A DNA stretch of 35,932 nucleotides, taken from positions 1 through 35,932 of the forward strand of contig DRKP01000085.1 in assembly GCA_011051715.1 (NCBI GenBank). Reading direction: 5' to 3'. The translations under genes and the position numbers were made by a program. This stretch comes from Sedimenticola thiotaurini (GTDB lineage: Bacteria; Pseudomonadota; Gammaproteobacteria; Chromatiales; Chromatiaceae). Shown here one piece after another: positions 8,279-15,356 of this stretch. Under the pieces are notes generated by a model that did not search any database, was not told the DNA's origin, and saw nothing but the letters and a program-made list of their open reading frames with translations. Numbering within the stretch: position 1 is the stretch's first letter; every line of letters starts with the position of its first letter.

Positions 8279-8971
8279 ATGAAGGAACTCGATGTTCGGA
8301 TAGAGACACCGGAACAGAGGCCCCGCAGCAACCCTCTGGCACGGGTGTTCGACGAGCTGGTGCGCTTCTGCCGCTCCCGCTCCATGTTCATGCTGCACTA
8401 CTGCACCGGCTGTGGCGCCATCGAGCTGCCGCCGGCGATGACCTCACGCTTCGACATGGAGCGCCTGGGCATCCAGCCCATGGTGACACCGCGCCAGGCC
8501 GACATCCTGCTGATCACCGGCTACGTCTCGATCAAGACCCTGAAACGGGTGATCCTCACCTACGAACAGATGAGCGCACCCAAGTACGTGATCGGCATCT
8601 GCTCCTGCACCGTCAACGGCGGCATGTACTGGCAGAGCTACGCCACCGCCAAGCGGCTGGACCAGTACCTGCCGGTGGACCTCTACATCGCCGGCTGCAT
8701 GCCGCGGCCGGAGGCGGTGATCACCGGCATGCGCGAGCTGATGGCCAAGATCCGGGACGGCCGCGCCGACTCCTGGCAGGACTACTACCGTCGCTACGAC
8801 TGGTACCTGGGCAACCAGCAGCACCTGTTCGGCGACGACTGGCAGACCCCGACCGACGTGATCGGGGAGGCGGAACACTACCGGCTGACGGGCCCGGAGA
8901 CCCTGGGCGAACACACTGCCCTGCTGCAACAGCACCAGAAGCCGCTGGAACCATTGAAACTGCAACTATGA
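8279..8971 (+). CDS. NuoB/hydrogenase-small-subunit-like Fe-S protein
   Basis: 230 aa. Cluster ligands visible: C42-T-G-C45, C110 in the SCTVNGGMY segment (matching the CxxxGG of NuoB) and C140 in AGCMPRPEA. Complex I NuoB has adjacent cysteines at the first site; here the spacing is CxxC, as in energy-converting hydrogenase small subunits (MbhJ/EchC type). The protein should hold the proximal [4Fe-4S] cluster, equivalent to N2, at the junction of the peripheral and membrane arms. GAAAGG precedes the ATG. The C-terminal 60 residues are a hydrophilic extension. It ends 120 bases before the chosen NuoC-like start. Confidence 0.9.
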   Translation: MKELDVRIETPEQRPRSNPLARVFDELVRFCRSRSMFMLHYCTGCGAIELPPAMTSRFDMERLGIQPMVTPRQADILLITGYVSIKTLKRVILTYEQMSAPKYVIGICSCTVNGGMYWQSYATAKRLDQYLPVDLYIAGCMPRPEAVITGMRELMAKIRDGRADSWQDYYRRYDWYLGNQQHLFGDDWQTPTDVIGEAEHYRLTGPETLGEHTALLQQHQKPLEPLKLQL

Positions 8972-9091
8972 ACGCCCCCTGCAGCAGCGGCATCCCGCCG
9001 CGAACGCATGGCCACGGCCGCCGCCCGTTTCATCCGCAGCGGTGCGCCGCTTCCAGGGGGCCTTCCACCACCTGTACCGGGGACGACCACC

Positions 9092-9646
9092 ATGGCCGCG
9101 ACTGAGATCACCCGCTGGCTCGACAACCTGCTGACCGAGATCGAGGGCGTCCGTATCGAGCGCCGGAACGACAAGCGGTTGCGCGTCGACGTGGCCGCCG
9201 AGGCCCTGCCGGCGTTGCTCGAACTGCTGCGGGGGCGCGCCAGCTACGTCCACCTCTCCGCCATCAGCTGCGTCGACTGGATCGACGACGGCGAGTTCGA
9301 GCTGGTCTACCACCTCTGGTCCTACGAGAGCCAGTCCCTGATCTCGGCCCACATCCGCATCCCGCGCGACCCCGGTGTCTACCTGTCGGTGTTCGACCTG
9401 TACCAGCCCGCCGCCTTCTTCGAGCGCGACATCCACGAGATGTACGGCATCTTCTTCGAGGGCAGCCCCGACATGGAGAAGTTCATTCTCACCGAATGGG
9501 ACGGCCCGCCGCCGATGCGCAAGGAGTTCGACTCCGAGGCCTGGGTCAACGACACCTTCGACTGGCAGGAATACAGGCCGGACTGGCTGCGTGAGATCGA
9601 GGCCCGGGGTGGCGGCATCGAGATTCCGCCGGAGGAGCAGCGGTGA
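9092..9646 (+). CDS. NuoC-like 30-kDa subunit
   Basis: 184 aa. The conserved complex I 30-kDa signature is present at residues 110-150: FERDIHEMYGIFFEG followed by a LTEWDGPPPMRKEFD segment, matching the ErExxDmfGi...R/PPLRKDyP pattern of NuoC and MbhK. NuoC-type proteins have no cofactor and hold the NuoB-NuoD interface together. I chose the ATG at 9092 (GGGGA about nine bases upstream) because the protein then begins directly with the domain; an in-frame ATG at 9008 would add a Pro/Arg-rich leader of 28 residues and cannot be excluded. It overlaps the next gene by GTGA. Confidence 0.88.
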   Translation: MAATEITRWLDNLLTEIEGVRIERRNDKRLRVDVAAEALPALLELLRGRASYVHLSAISCVDWIDDGEFELVYHLWSYESQSLISAHIRIPRDPGVYLSVFDLYQPAAFFERDIHEMYGIFFEGSPDMEKFILTEWDGPPPMRKEFDSEAWVNDTFDWQEYRPDWLREIEARGGGIEIPPEEQR

Positions 9647-10785
9647 GACCGGAGAACTACCAGGCCATCAATCATCCGCCGAGCAACGAGTACGAGCTCA
9701 ACTTCGGCCCCAACCACCCCGGCATCGAGGGCAACTACGCCCTCAAAGTGAAGCTGCAGGGGGACCAGGTGGTGGCCGCCCGGGCCGATGGCGGCTACCT
9801 GCACCGCGGCTTCGAGAAGCTGATGGAGGGGCGGCTGTGGATCCAGAACATCGCCCTGGTGCCACGCATCTGCGTGCCCGATCCGGTGCCGATGGAGGTG
9901 TGCTACTCGCTGGCGATCGAGGAGCTGGGCGGGCTGAAGGTACCGGAACGGGCCCAGTGGATCCGGGTGCTGCAGCTGGAGCTGTCGCGCATCGCCGCCC
10001 ACCTGTTCACCTTCGGCGGCCACGCCGCCACCACCGGCATGTACACCACCCACTACTGGGGCACCGCCGACCGGGACCTGGTCCTGGACCTGTTCGAGGA
10101 GCTCTCCGGCGGCCGCGTCTACCACATCTTCAACATCCCCGGCGGCGTGCGCCGGGAGCTGCCGGACGGCTTCCTGCAGCGGGTCTCCGACACCCTCGAC
10201 TATCTGGAGAGCCGGCTCAGCGACTACGACAACCTGTTCTTCCGCAACCAGGTGTTCGTGCGCCGCTCCAGGGGGGTTGGACAGATGAACCAGCAGCAGG
10301 CCCTGGAGTGGGGCGTCACCGGTCCCAACCTGCGTGCCACCGGCCTCGCCTTCGACGTGCGCCGGGACGACCCCTATCTGGTCTACGACCAGCTCGAATT
10401 CGACATCCCCACCGAGGAGGCGGGCGACGCCTGGGCCCGCACCCTGGTACGGCGCGCCGAGCTGACCCAGAGCCTGCGTATCGTCCGCCAGGTGGTCGAG
10501 GCCCTGCCCGACATCGACGGCCCGGTGCGCTGCCCCATCCCCAACCCCCTGGCCTGGAACCTGCCACCGGGAGAGACCTATACCCGGGTGGAGTCCTCCA
10601 AGGGCGAGCTGGCCTACTACGTGGTCTCCAATGGCGGCGACAAGCCCTACCGGGTGCACGTGCGCGGACCATCGGCGATGCACGCGGTGCGGGTGCTGGA
10701 GCAGCTCTCCATCGGCAACCGGCTGGAGGATGTGGCGCAGGTGATGTTTTCGCTGGATGCCTGTCCGCCGGAGGTGGATCGATGA
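9643..10785 (+). CDS. NuoD / NiFe-hydrogenase-large-subunit-like protein with altered metal motifs
   Basis: 380 aa starting at a GTG preceded by GGAGGAG and overlapping the NuoC-like stop. It is homologous to complex I NuoD and group 4 hydrogenase large subunits (GPNHPGIEG near the start, GGYLHRGFEKL, ALEWGVTGPNLRATGL, PRCPxPN region). In hydrogenases NiFe is held by RxCGxC and DPCxxCxxR. Here the equivalent motifs are R75-I-C77-V-P-D80 and D372-A-C374-P-P-E377-V-D-R380: the first Cys of each pair is kept and the second is acidic. Complex I has lost all four. A normal NiFe site is therefore unlikely, and the partial loss recalls archaeal MBX/MBS subunits. Substrate is unknown; quinone, polysulfide or another acceptor are possibilities. 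Confidence 0.92.
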   Translation: MRPENYQAINHPPSNEYELNFGPNHPGIEGNYALKVKLQGDQVVAARADGGYLHRGFEKLMEGRLWIQNIALVPRICVPDPVPMEVCYSLAIEELGGLKVPERAQWIRVLQLELSRIAAHLFTFGGHAATTGMYTTHYWGTADRDLVLDLFEELSGGRVYHIFNIPGGVRRELPDGFLQRVSDTLDYLESRLSDYDNLFFRNQVFVRRSRGVGQMNQQQALEWGVTGPNLRATGLAFDVRRDDPYLVYDQLEFDIPTEEAGDAWARTLVRRAELTQSLRIVRQVVEALPDIDGPVRCPIPNPLAWNLPPGETYTRVESSKGELAYYVVSNGGDKPYRVHVRGPSAMHAVRVLEQLSIGNRLEDVAQVMFSLDACPPEVDR

Positions 10786-10922
10786 GCGGGATCTTGAGCT
10801 ATATCGTCACAGGCGCTGTCGCCGCTTCGCGGCGGTCTCTTCAGATGCGGGTTCCCGCACCCGCAGGCGGGTCCCTTTCTTTTGCGCGCCCAAAAGAAAG
10901 GGACGAAAGAAAAGGGCGCCCG

Positions 10923-11040
10923 CTGTCACACCCCTTCGGGGTGCCCTGCGATGCTCGGTCCATCCGGCGGGCCCGGAACTCGCTTCGCTCAGACAACCGG
11001 GCCCTTCCCCCGGATGGCCCTGCGCTTCTCGGTGTGACAG
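10923..11040. repeat. Nested stem-loop with 20-nt loop (first of a complementary-loop pair)
   Basis: Outer arms CTGTCACACC (10923-10932) and GGTGTGACAG (11031-11040) are perfectly complementary. Inside, CATCCGG (10961-10967) pairs with CCGGATG (11010-11016), and GGGCCCGG (10969-10976) pairs with CCGGGCCC (10997-11004). The loop at 10977-10996 reads AACTCGCTTCGCTCAGACAA, the exact reverse complement of the loop of the hairpin at 11116-11179. Confidence 0.8.
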
Positions 11041-11115
11041 AGGGGGATGCCCCCCTTCGATCGACCACCTTGGTACAACCGGGGCCTTGCGACTCATGCG
11101 CCACCGAGCAACGCA

Positions 11116-11179
11116 GTAAAACAGGGATCAGGACCGCGGTTGTCTGAGCGAAGCGAGTTCCGCGGTCCCCCTGTTTTAC
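11116..11179. repeat. Long stem-loop whose loop is complementary to the upstream hairpin
   Basis: GTAAAACAGGG (11116-11126) pairs with CCCTGTTTTAC (11169-11179), and GGACCGCGG (11131-11139) pairs with CCGCGGTCC (11160-11168), giving a 20-bp stem with only a 4-base bulge on one side. The loop TTGTCTGAGCGAAGCGAGTT (11140-11159) is the reverse complement of the loop at 10977-10996, so the two loops could pair with each other in RNA. Confidence 0.8.
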
Positions 11180-11357
11180 GAGTAGCGCAGGGCACCCCGC
11201 AGGGGTGGCGCATTGGAGCGAATGGTTTTGGTTACTTTTGCCGAAACAAAAGTAACCCGGCTTGCGGGCCGGGACCCGCATTCAAACAGTTCGTCGCGTA
11301 GCGACACAAAACCGTATCCGCAGGACCACTGAGAGTACGATTCCACAGAGATACCGA

Positions 11358-13229
11358 ATGTCCAACCCAGCCCCCGACCGCAAATCCGCCCCCGTGGCCC
11401 CGCCCATCGACCACGACGACACCGGCTCCCTGCTGGCGCCGCTGAAGGCGCTGCAGTTCTTCGGCCGCCGGCCGGTCACCGAGTCCCTGGAGCCGCGGCC
11501 GGCGTCGCTCAACTACCGCGGTTTCCACCTCAACGACTGGGAGCTGTGCATCGGCTGCGCCACCTGCCAGAAGGTGTGTGACAACGCCGCCATCAGCATG
11601 ATTCGCATACCGGGTCTGAAGGAGGATGCGGTGGCCGGGGTGCGTGCCCTGCGCCCGGCCATCGACTACGGCCGCTGCTGCTGGTGCGGGCTGTGCGTCG
11701 ACATCTGCCCCTCCAGCTCCCTCTCCCTGTCGCGGGAGTACGTGCACACCTGCTACCAGGAGCAGCTGGACAGCTACTTCATCCTGCCCGATCCCAACGG
11801 CATGCATGGCCGCTTCTTCGGCCATGGCTGGACCAAGACGCCGGAATCGGATCTGCTGGAGCTCGAACGCGAACCGATGGCGGAGCTGGAACCGGCCAGC
11901 CGCAGCGACAACTTCGACGAGATCGTGGCCGGCTACACGCCGCAGCAGGCGATCCTCGAGGCCTCCCGCTGCGTGCAGTGCGGCATGTGCCACGACGCCT
12001 GCCCCACCCACATGGATGCACCGGAGTACATCCGCGCCATCTGGCAGGGGGACGCCGAACAGGCGGTGCGGGAGATCTACCGTACCAATCCCTTCTCTCA
12101 CGTCTGTGGCCGGGTCTGCACCCGCCGTTGCGAAACGGCCTGCTCCATCGGCCGCCGCGGCGACCCGGTGGCGATCCGCTGGCTGAAGCGCTTCGCCATG
12201 GATGCGGTGGACCCCGCCCGGGTGAAGGAGATCGCCGCCGAAGGCAGGGCCGACTACCTGAGCGGCCATCGCGTGGCGGTGATCGGGGCCGGGCCGGCCG
12301 GCCTCACCGCCGCCTTCGATCTGGTGAAGAAGGGACACGAAGTGGTGGTGTTCGAGGCCCAGGCGCGGGCCGGGGGCATGACCCGCTACGGCATCCCCGA
12401 GTACCGCATGCCGAGGGAGATGCTGGACCGGGACATCGAGGTGATCACCTCTCTCGGCGTGCAGATCAGGTACGACACCAGGGTGGGGAAAGACGTTCCG
12501 ATGGCGCAGCTGCAGCGGGAATTCGACGCCGTGCTGCTGGCCATCGGCCTGCAGCTGGGCCGCTCCACCCGTATCCCCGGCTCCGATCACCCTGATGTAC
12601 GCAAGGCCGTGGACCTGCTGCGCGACATCTCCGCCGGCGAGCCGCCGGAGGTACCGGAACAGGTGGTGGTGATCGGTGGCGGCAACGTGGCCATGGATAT
12701 CGCCCGCAGCCTGGCGCGACTGCAGCGGCAGCAGCATGGCAAGGTGGGCATCACCGTCATCGCGCTGGAGGACTTTGGCCATTTCCTGGCCGATCCGGTG
12801 GAGGTGAAGGAGGCGCACGAGGAGGGCATCGTCATCCTCGACAGCCGGGGACCCCAGCAGTGCGTCATCGACGACGAGGGCAGACTGCAGGGCCTGCGCA
12901 CCTGGAAGGTGCTCTCCATCTTCGATGAGCAGCACCGCTTCGCCCCCCGCTACGACGACAAGGACGAACAGCTCCATCCGGGACAGATGATCGTGGAGGC
13001 GATCGGCCAGATGTCCGATGTCGGCCTGCTCGGCGAGGCCCTGACCGAGGAGCTGGAGTGGAACCGGGGCCGGCTGCAGGTGGACGACGAGGGACGCACC
13101 TCGGTGGAGTGGCTCTGGTCCGCCGGTGACTGCGTCCACGGACCCGACGTGGTGCATGCGGTGGCCGACGGCCACCGGGTCGCGGCCAGTATCGATGCCT
13201 GGATATCCCGGGAGGAGGCAAGCGCATGA
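11358..13229 (+). CDS. NuoI-type ferredoxin fused to GltD-type FAD/NAD(P)H oxidoreductase
   Basis: 623 aa. Residues 1-60 are a linker with a NuoI-like N-terminus. Two [4Fe-4S] motifs follow: C64xxC67xxC70xxxC74 and C107xxC110xxC113xxxC117P. A second Fe-S domain of the GltD/DPYD type has C205xxC208xxxxxxC215 and C250xxxC254xxxC258xxxC262. The flavoprotein part has the FAD Rossmann motif VIGAGPAGLTAA near 308 and a nucleotide-binding motif VVVIGGGNVAMDIARS near 455, with a C-terminal SAGDCVHGPDVVHAVADG signature. It should carry electrons between NAD(P)H and the Fe-S chain of the NuoB/C/D-like arm, in place of the complex I NADH module. Start chosen at 11358 after weak AGAG; frames upstream run through palindromes. 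It overlaps the next gene by ATGA. Confidence 0.9.
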   Translation: MSNPAPDRKSAPVAPPIDHDDTGSLLAPLKALQFFGRRPVTESLEPRPASLNYRGFHLNDWELCIGCATCQKVCDNAAISMIRIPGLKEDAVAGVRALRPAIDYGRCCWCGLCVDICPSSSLSLSREYVHTCYQEQLDSYFILPDPNGMHGRFFGHGWTKTPESDLLELEREPMAELEPASRSDNFDEIVAGYTPQQAILEASRCVQCGMCHDACPTHMDAPEYIRAIWQGDAEQAVREIYRTNPFSHVCGRVCTRRCETACSIGRRGDPVAIRWLKRFAMDAVDPARVKEIAAEGRADYLSGHRVAVIGAGPAGLTAAFDLVKKGHEVVVFEAQARAGGMTRYGIPEYRMPREMLDRDIEVITSLGVQIRYDTRVGKDVPMAQLQREFDAVLLAIGLQLGRSTRIPGSDHPDVRKAVDLLRDISAGEPPEVPEQVVVIGGGNVAMDIARSLARLQRQQHGKVGITVIALEDFGHFLADPVEVKEAHEEGIVILDSRGPQQCVIDDEGRLQGLRTWKVLSIFDEQHRFAPRYDDKDEQLHPGQMIVEAIGQMSDVGLLGEALTEELEWNRGRLQVDDEGRTSVEWLWSAGDCVHGPDVVHAVADGHRVAASIDAWISREEASA

Positions 13230-13729
13230 GCGAAGGCAACCGCAGCAGTTACGACCGGCTGAAACAGAAGACCAGCCTGAAGGAGATCCTGGCGGTCGCC
13301 ACCGAGTTCGAGCGCACCGCCCGCGACTTCTACACCGACCTGGCGCCAAAGGTGAGCAAGAACATCCGCTACCTGGTGGAGGAGCTGGCAGAGGAGGAAC
13401 AGCAGCACTACGACCTGTTCACCCGGCTGGCCCAGAACCCGGACATCATGGAGTTGATCCAGGCCGAGGTGGAGACACCGGCCAGCAACGGCCGTTTCTC
13501 CGACTGCATCCTGCTGCCGGACCTGGGCGACCAGCCGGACGACCAGGCGGTGCTGCAGTATGCCCTCGCCCGTGAGCACGCCGCCATGGAACAGTACCAG
13601 GCCCTGGCCGACAGCACCGCCCCCGGCCCGATCCGGGATCTGTTCCGCTTCCTCGCCAACGAGGAGACCAAGCACAAGAACGAGCTGGAGCGGATCTACT
13701 ACGAGACGGTCCACAGCGGCGGCGTCTGA
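13226..13729 (+). CDS. Ferritin-like / rubrerythrin-type diiron protein
   Basis: 167 aa. Four-helix ferritin-like arrangement: EFERTARDFYTDLA (helix 1, Glu ligand), EELAEEEQQHYDLF (helix 2, ExxxH), REHAAMEQYQALAD (helix 3) and FLANEETKHKNELERIY (helix 4, ExxKH). The spaced Glu and ExxH motifs fit a diiron carboxylate site as in rubrerythrin; there is no C-terminal rubredoxin CxxC domain. It is translationally coupled to the GltD fusion and is the last gene of the operon, so it probably serves the complex, for example peroxide or oxygen protection or iron handling. The role is inference. Confidence 0.85.
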   Translation: MSEGNRSSYDRLKQKTSLKEILAVATEFERTARDFYTDLAPKVSKNIRYLVEELAEEEQQHYDLFTRLAQNPDIMELIQAEVETPASNGRFSDCILLPDLGDQPDDQAVLQYALAREHAAMEQYQALADSTAPGPIRDLFRFLANEETKHKNELERIYYETVHSGGV

Positions 13730-13790
13730 TCCGGCGGCCGCGGAACCGGGTTGCCGCACGGTGTTGCGATGGCCGGGTACGCCCGGCCCC

Positions 13791-13865
13791 CTTCACCCCC
13801 GCACAGGCGGGAATCCAGTCCCCCCGCCACTCCGTTCCGTCAGTCCCGCGCTGGCGGAAATCCAG
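13791..13865. repeat. Two degenerate copies of a short dispersed palindromic repeat
   Basis: Copies at 13791-13818 and 13838-13865 both follow the pattern cgtca-tcccgcg-aggcgggaatccag, with a CCCGC...GCGGG inner palindrome in the first. This resembles a dispersed intergenic repeat common in GC-rich proteobacteria (recalled, not searched). They lie between convergent genes. A GGCCGGG/CCCGGCC hairpin at 13771-13788 just before them may help end transcription of the Mrp operon, though no T run follows. Confidence 0.6.
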
Positions 13866-13886
13866 GGCCGTCGCGCAAGCGCCGGC

Positions 13887-15356
13887 TCAGGATGAACAGG
13901 ACTTCGGCTCGCCATCGCAGAGTCGTTCCCTGGCCTGTTCACGCCGTTTCGACTGCTCCTCCAGCATACGGTAGGCGACGTAGTACTTGAGGATGTTGCG
14001 CACGTATCGCACCGTCTCCTGCCCCACCAGCTTCAGTGCCGCGATCTCAACGTTGTCGAACCAGCGGTCCGGGTCCAGCCCCATCTGCTTCGCCAGGCTG
14101 CGCATCCGCCGTACCCTGGCCGGGCCGGCGTTGTAGGCGGCGAAGGAGAAGTAGGCCCGGTCGGCGGCCGGCATCCCCGGATCGGAGAAGTAGCGGTCAC
14201 GCAGATAGGCCAGGTACTTCACCCCGGCGTGGATATTGTTCTCCAGCCGGTCGATGTTCCCGATCTCCACCGGCTTGCCGGCGGCGGTGGAGGGCTTGAT
14301 CTGCATGATACCGACCGCACCCGAGGGGTTGCGCCTGGACTGGTCCAGCCCCGATTCCTGGTAGCCGATGGCCGCAATCATCAGCCAGTCGAAGCCATAC
14401 TGCCGGGCGTACTTCTGCAACAGGGGTTCCACCTCCCGCAACCGCTGCCGCTCGCGCCTGCCCACCGGGTTGGTGATCCAGCGGGTGTTCCGGTAGTAGC
14501 GCCGGAACAGGATGTTGCCCAGCAGGGAGCCCTTGCGATGGTTCTTCAGGAAGCGGTTGAGACTCGCCAGCAGTTGCGGGCTGTTCCTGCGCACCGCCCA
14601 GGCGATGCGTCCATCCCGGTTGATACTCACCTCAGGCAGCAGGCGGATACCGGGCAGCACCTCCCGCCACAGGCCGGCGATGTGATCGTCGGCGAAGGTA
14701 TAGTCGAACACCCCTGCATTCACCAGCTCCAGCAGATCTTCGGTCTGCAGGTGGATATCCACCTCCTCCACCTTCACCGGCCCGATCCCCTGGCTGCGCC
14801 AGCGCCGGTTCAGGCGCTGCAGGTGCTGGGCATAGCTGCTCCCCGCCAGCACGAACACCCGGCGTCCCGACAGATCCTCGATCCGCTTCACTTCCGGTGC
14901 ATCCGCCGCCGCCACCAGGATCTCCTTCACTCCGGTGATGTAGGGATCGGTGAAGTCCACCTGCCGCTGCCGTTCCGGGGTGACGGTGACCCCGGCGGCC
15001 ACCAGGTCGCCCCGGCCGGCCACGAGGGCGGGCAGCAGGTCTCCGAAGGGCTGGGGCAGATAGATCAGGTCGGTGCGGATCTTCGAACCACCCGTATCGC
15101 GGTTGAGGAAGGCCTCGTAGGCCTGGGTGAGCTCGTATTCGAAGCCGGCTTTCCTGGCGCCTGCGAGGAAGTAGTTGGTGCGGCTGGGGGCCACCAGGAC
15201 CCGGATGAAGCCGCGCTTGCGCAGCGCCGGCAGATCGCCGCTGAAGGGCTCGCCCAGATCGTCCGGCAGGATCTCCGGCTGGGGTGCCGTCTCCGCGGCA
15301 GCGCCACCCCCGGCCCAGCCGAGCAGCCCCCAGAGCAGCCATGGCAGCAGCCTCAC
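13887..15356 (-). CDS. mltF: Membrane-bound lytic murein transglycosylase F
   Basis: 489 aa. A signal sequence (RLLPWLLWGLLGWAGGGAAA) precedes a family-3 solute-binding-like domain at residues 40-290 (GFIRVLVAPSRTNYFL, VDFTDPYITGVKEILVA). An SLT lysozyme-like domain follows from about 310: IGYQESGLDQSRRNP with the catalytic Glu of the ES motif near residue 330, then GAVGIMQIKPSTA and AAYNAGPARV. This order and length match MltF, which cleaves peptidoglycan at the outer membrane. The start is a GTG overlapping the stop of the LplT-like gene; upstream codons in this frame lie inside that gene. No lipobox cysteine is obvious. It ends convergently with the Mrp operon. Confidence 0.92.
   Translation of the reverse strand: MRLLPWLLWGLLGWAGGGAAAETAPQPEILPDDLGEPFSGDLPALRKRGFIRVLVAPSRTNYFLAGARKAGFEYELTQAYEAFLNRDTGGSKIRTDLIYLPQPFGDLLPALVAGRGDLVAAGVTVTPERQRQVDFTDPYITGVKEILVAAADAPEVKRIEDLSGRRVFVLAGSSYAQHLQRLNRRWRSQGIGPVKVEEVDIHLQTEDLLELVNAGVFDYTFADDHIAGLWREVLPGIRLLPEVSINRDGRIAWAVRRNSPQLLASLNRFLKNHRKGSLLGNILFRRYYRNTRWITNPVGRRERQRLREVEPLLQKYARQYGFDWLMIAAIGYQESGLDQSRRNPSGAVGIMQIKPSTAAGKPVEIGNIDRLENNIHAGVKYLAYLRDRYFSDPGMPAADRAYFSFAAYNAGPARVRRMRSLAKQMGLDPDRWFDNVEIAALKLVGQETVRYVRNILKYYVAYRMLEEQSKRREQARERLCDGEPKSCSS

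Larger units (their letters stand above)
10850..11290. repeat. Cluster of structured intergenic palindromes inside the operon
   Basis: The 572-bp interval between the NuoD-like and GltD-fusion genes carries no credible gene after position 10850 and is almost wholly palindromic. Units: a hairpin at 10871-10904 (14-bp stem, 6-nt loop); a nested structure at 10923-11040; a second large stem-loop at 11116-11179; and a hairpin at 11230-11257 (11-bp stem, 6-nt loop). Open frames through it read as low-complexity Arg/Ser/Pro protein and look spurious. The phrases TTTCTTTTG/CAAAAGAAA and CCCTGCGATGCTCGG resemble repeats I associate with intergenic regions of other GC-rich Gammaproteobacteria; that is from memory. 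It could act as an attenuator, an mRNA stabiliser or simply a dispersed repeat. Confidence 0.85.

Noticed and set aside
8968-9105. A 45-codon ORF overlapping the NuoB-like stop by ATGA.
   Set aside because: The peptide is His/Arg/Pro-rich without a recognisable motif, overlaps the NuoC-like start, and is the tail of an out-of-frame shadow.
9643-10785. Calling this a NiFe hydrogenase large subunit.
   Set aside because: Two of the four NiFe-binding cysteines are acidic residues, so a standard NiFe centre is not supported.
10785-11301. Several overlapping ORFs of 76-146 aa on both strands in the 10.8-11.3 kb gap.
   Set aside because: They run through nested palindromes, encode low-complexity Arg/Ser/Pro sequence, and show mirror-image peptides expected of inverted repeats.
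1308-13229. Calling the operon ordinary complex I (nuo) or ordinary Mrp.
   Set aside because: No NuoE/F/G, NuoA or NuoJ is present, the NuoB-like Cys spacing is CxxC, and classical Mrp operons have no NuoB/C/D/H subunits.
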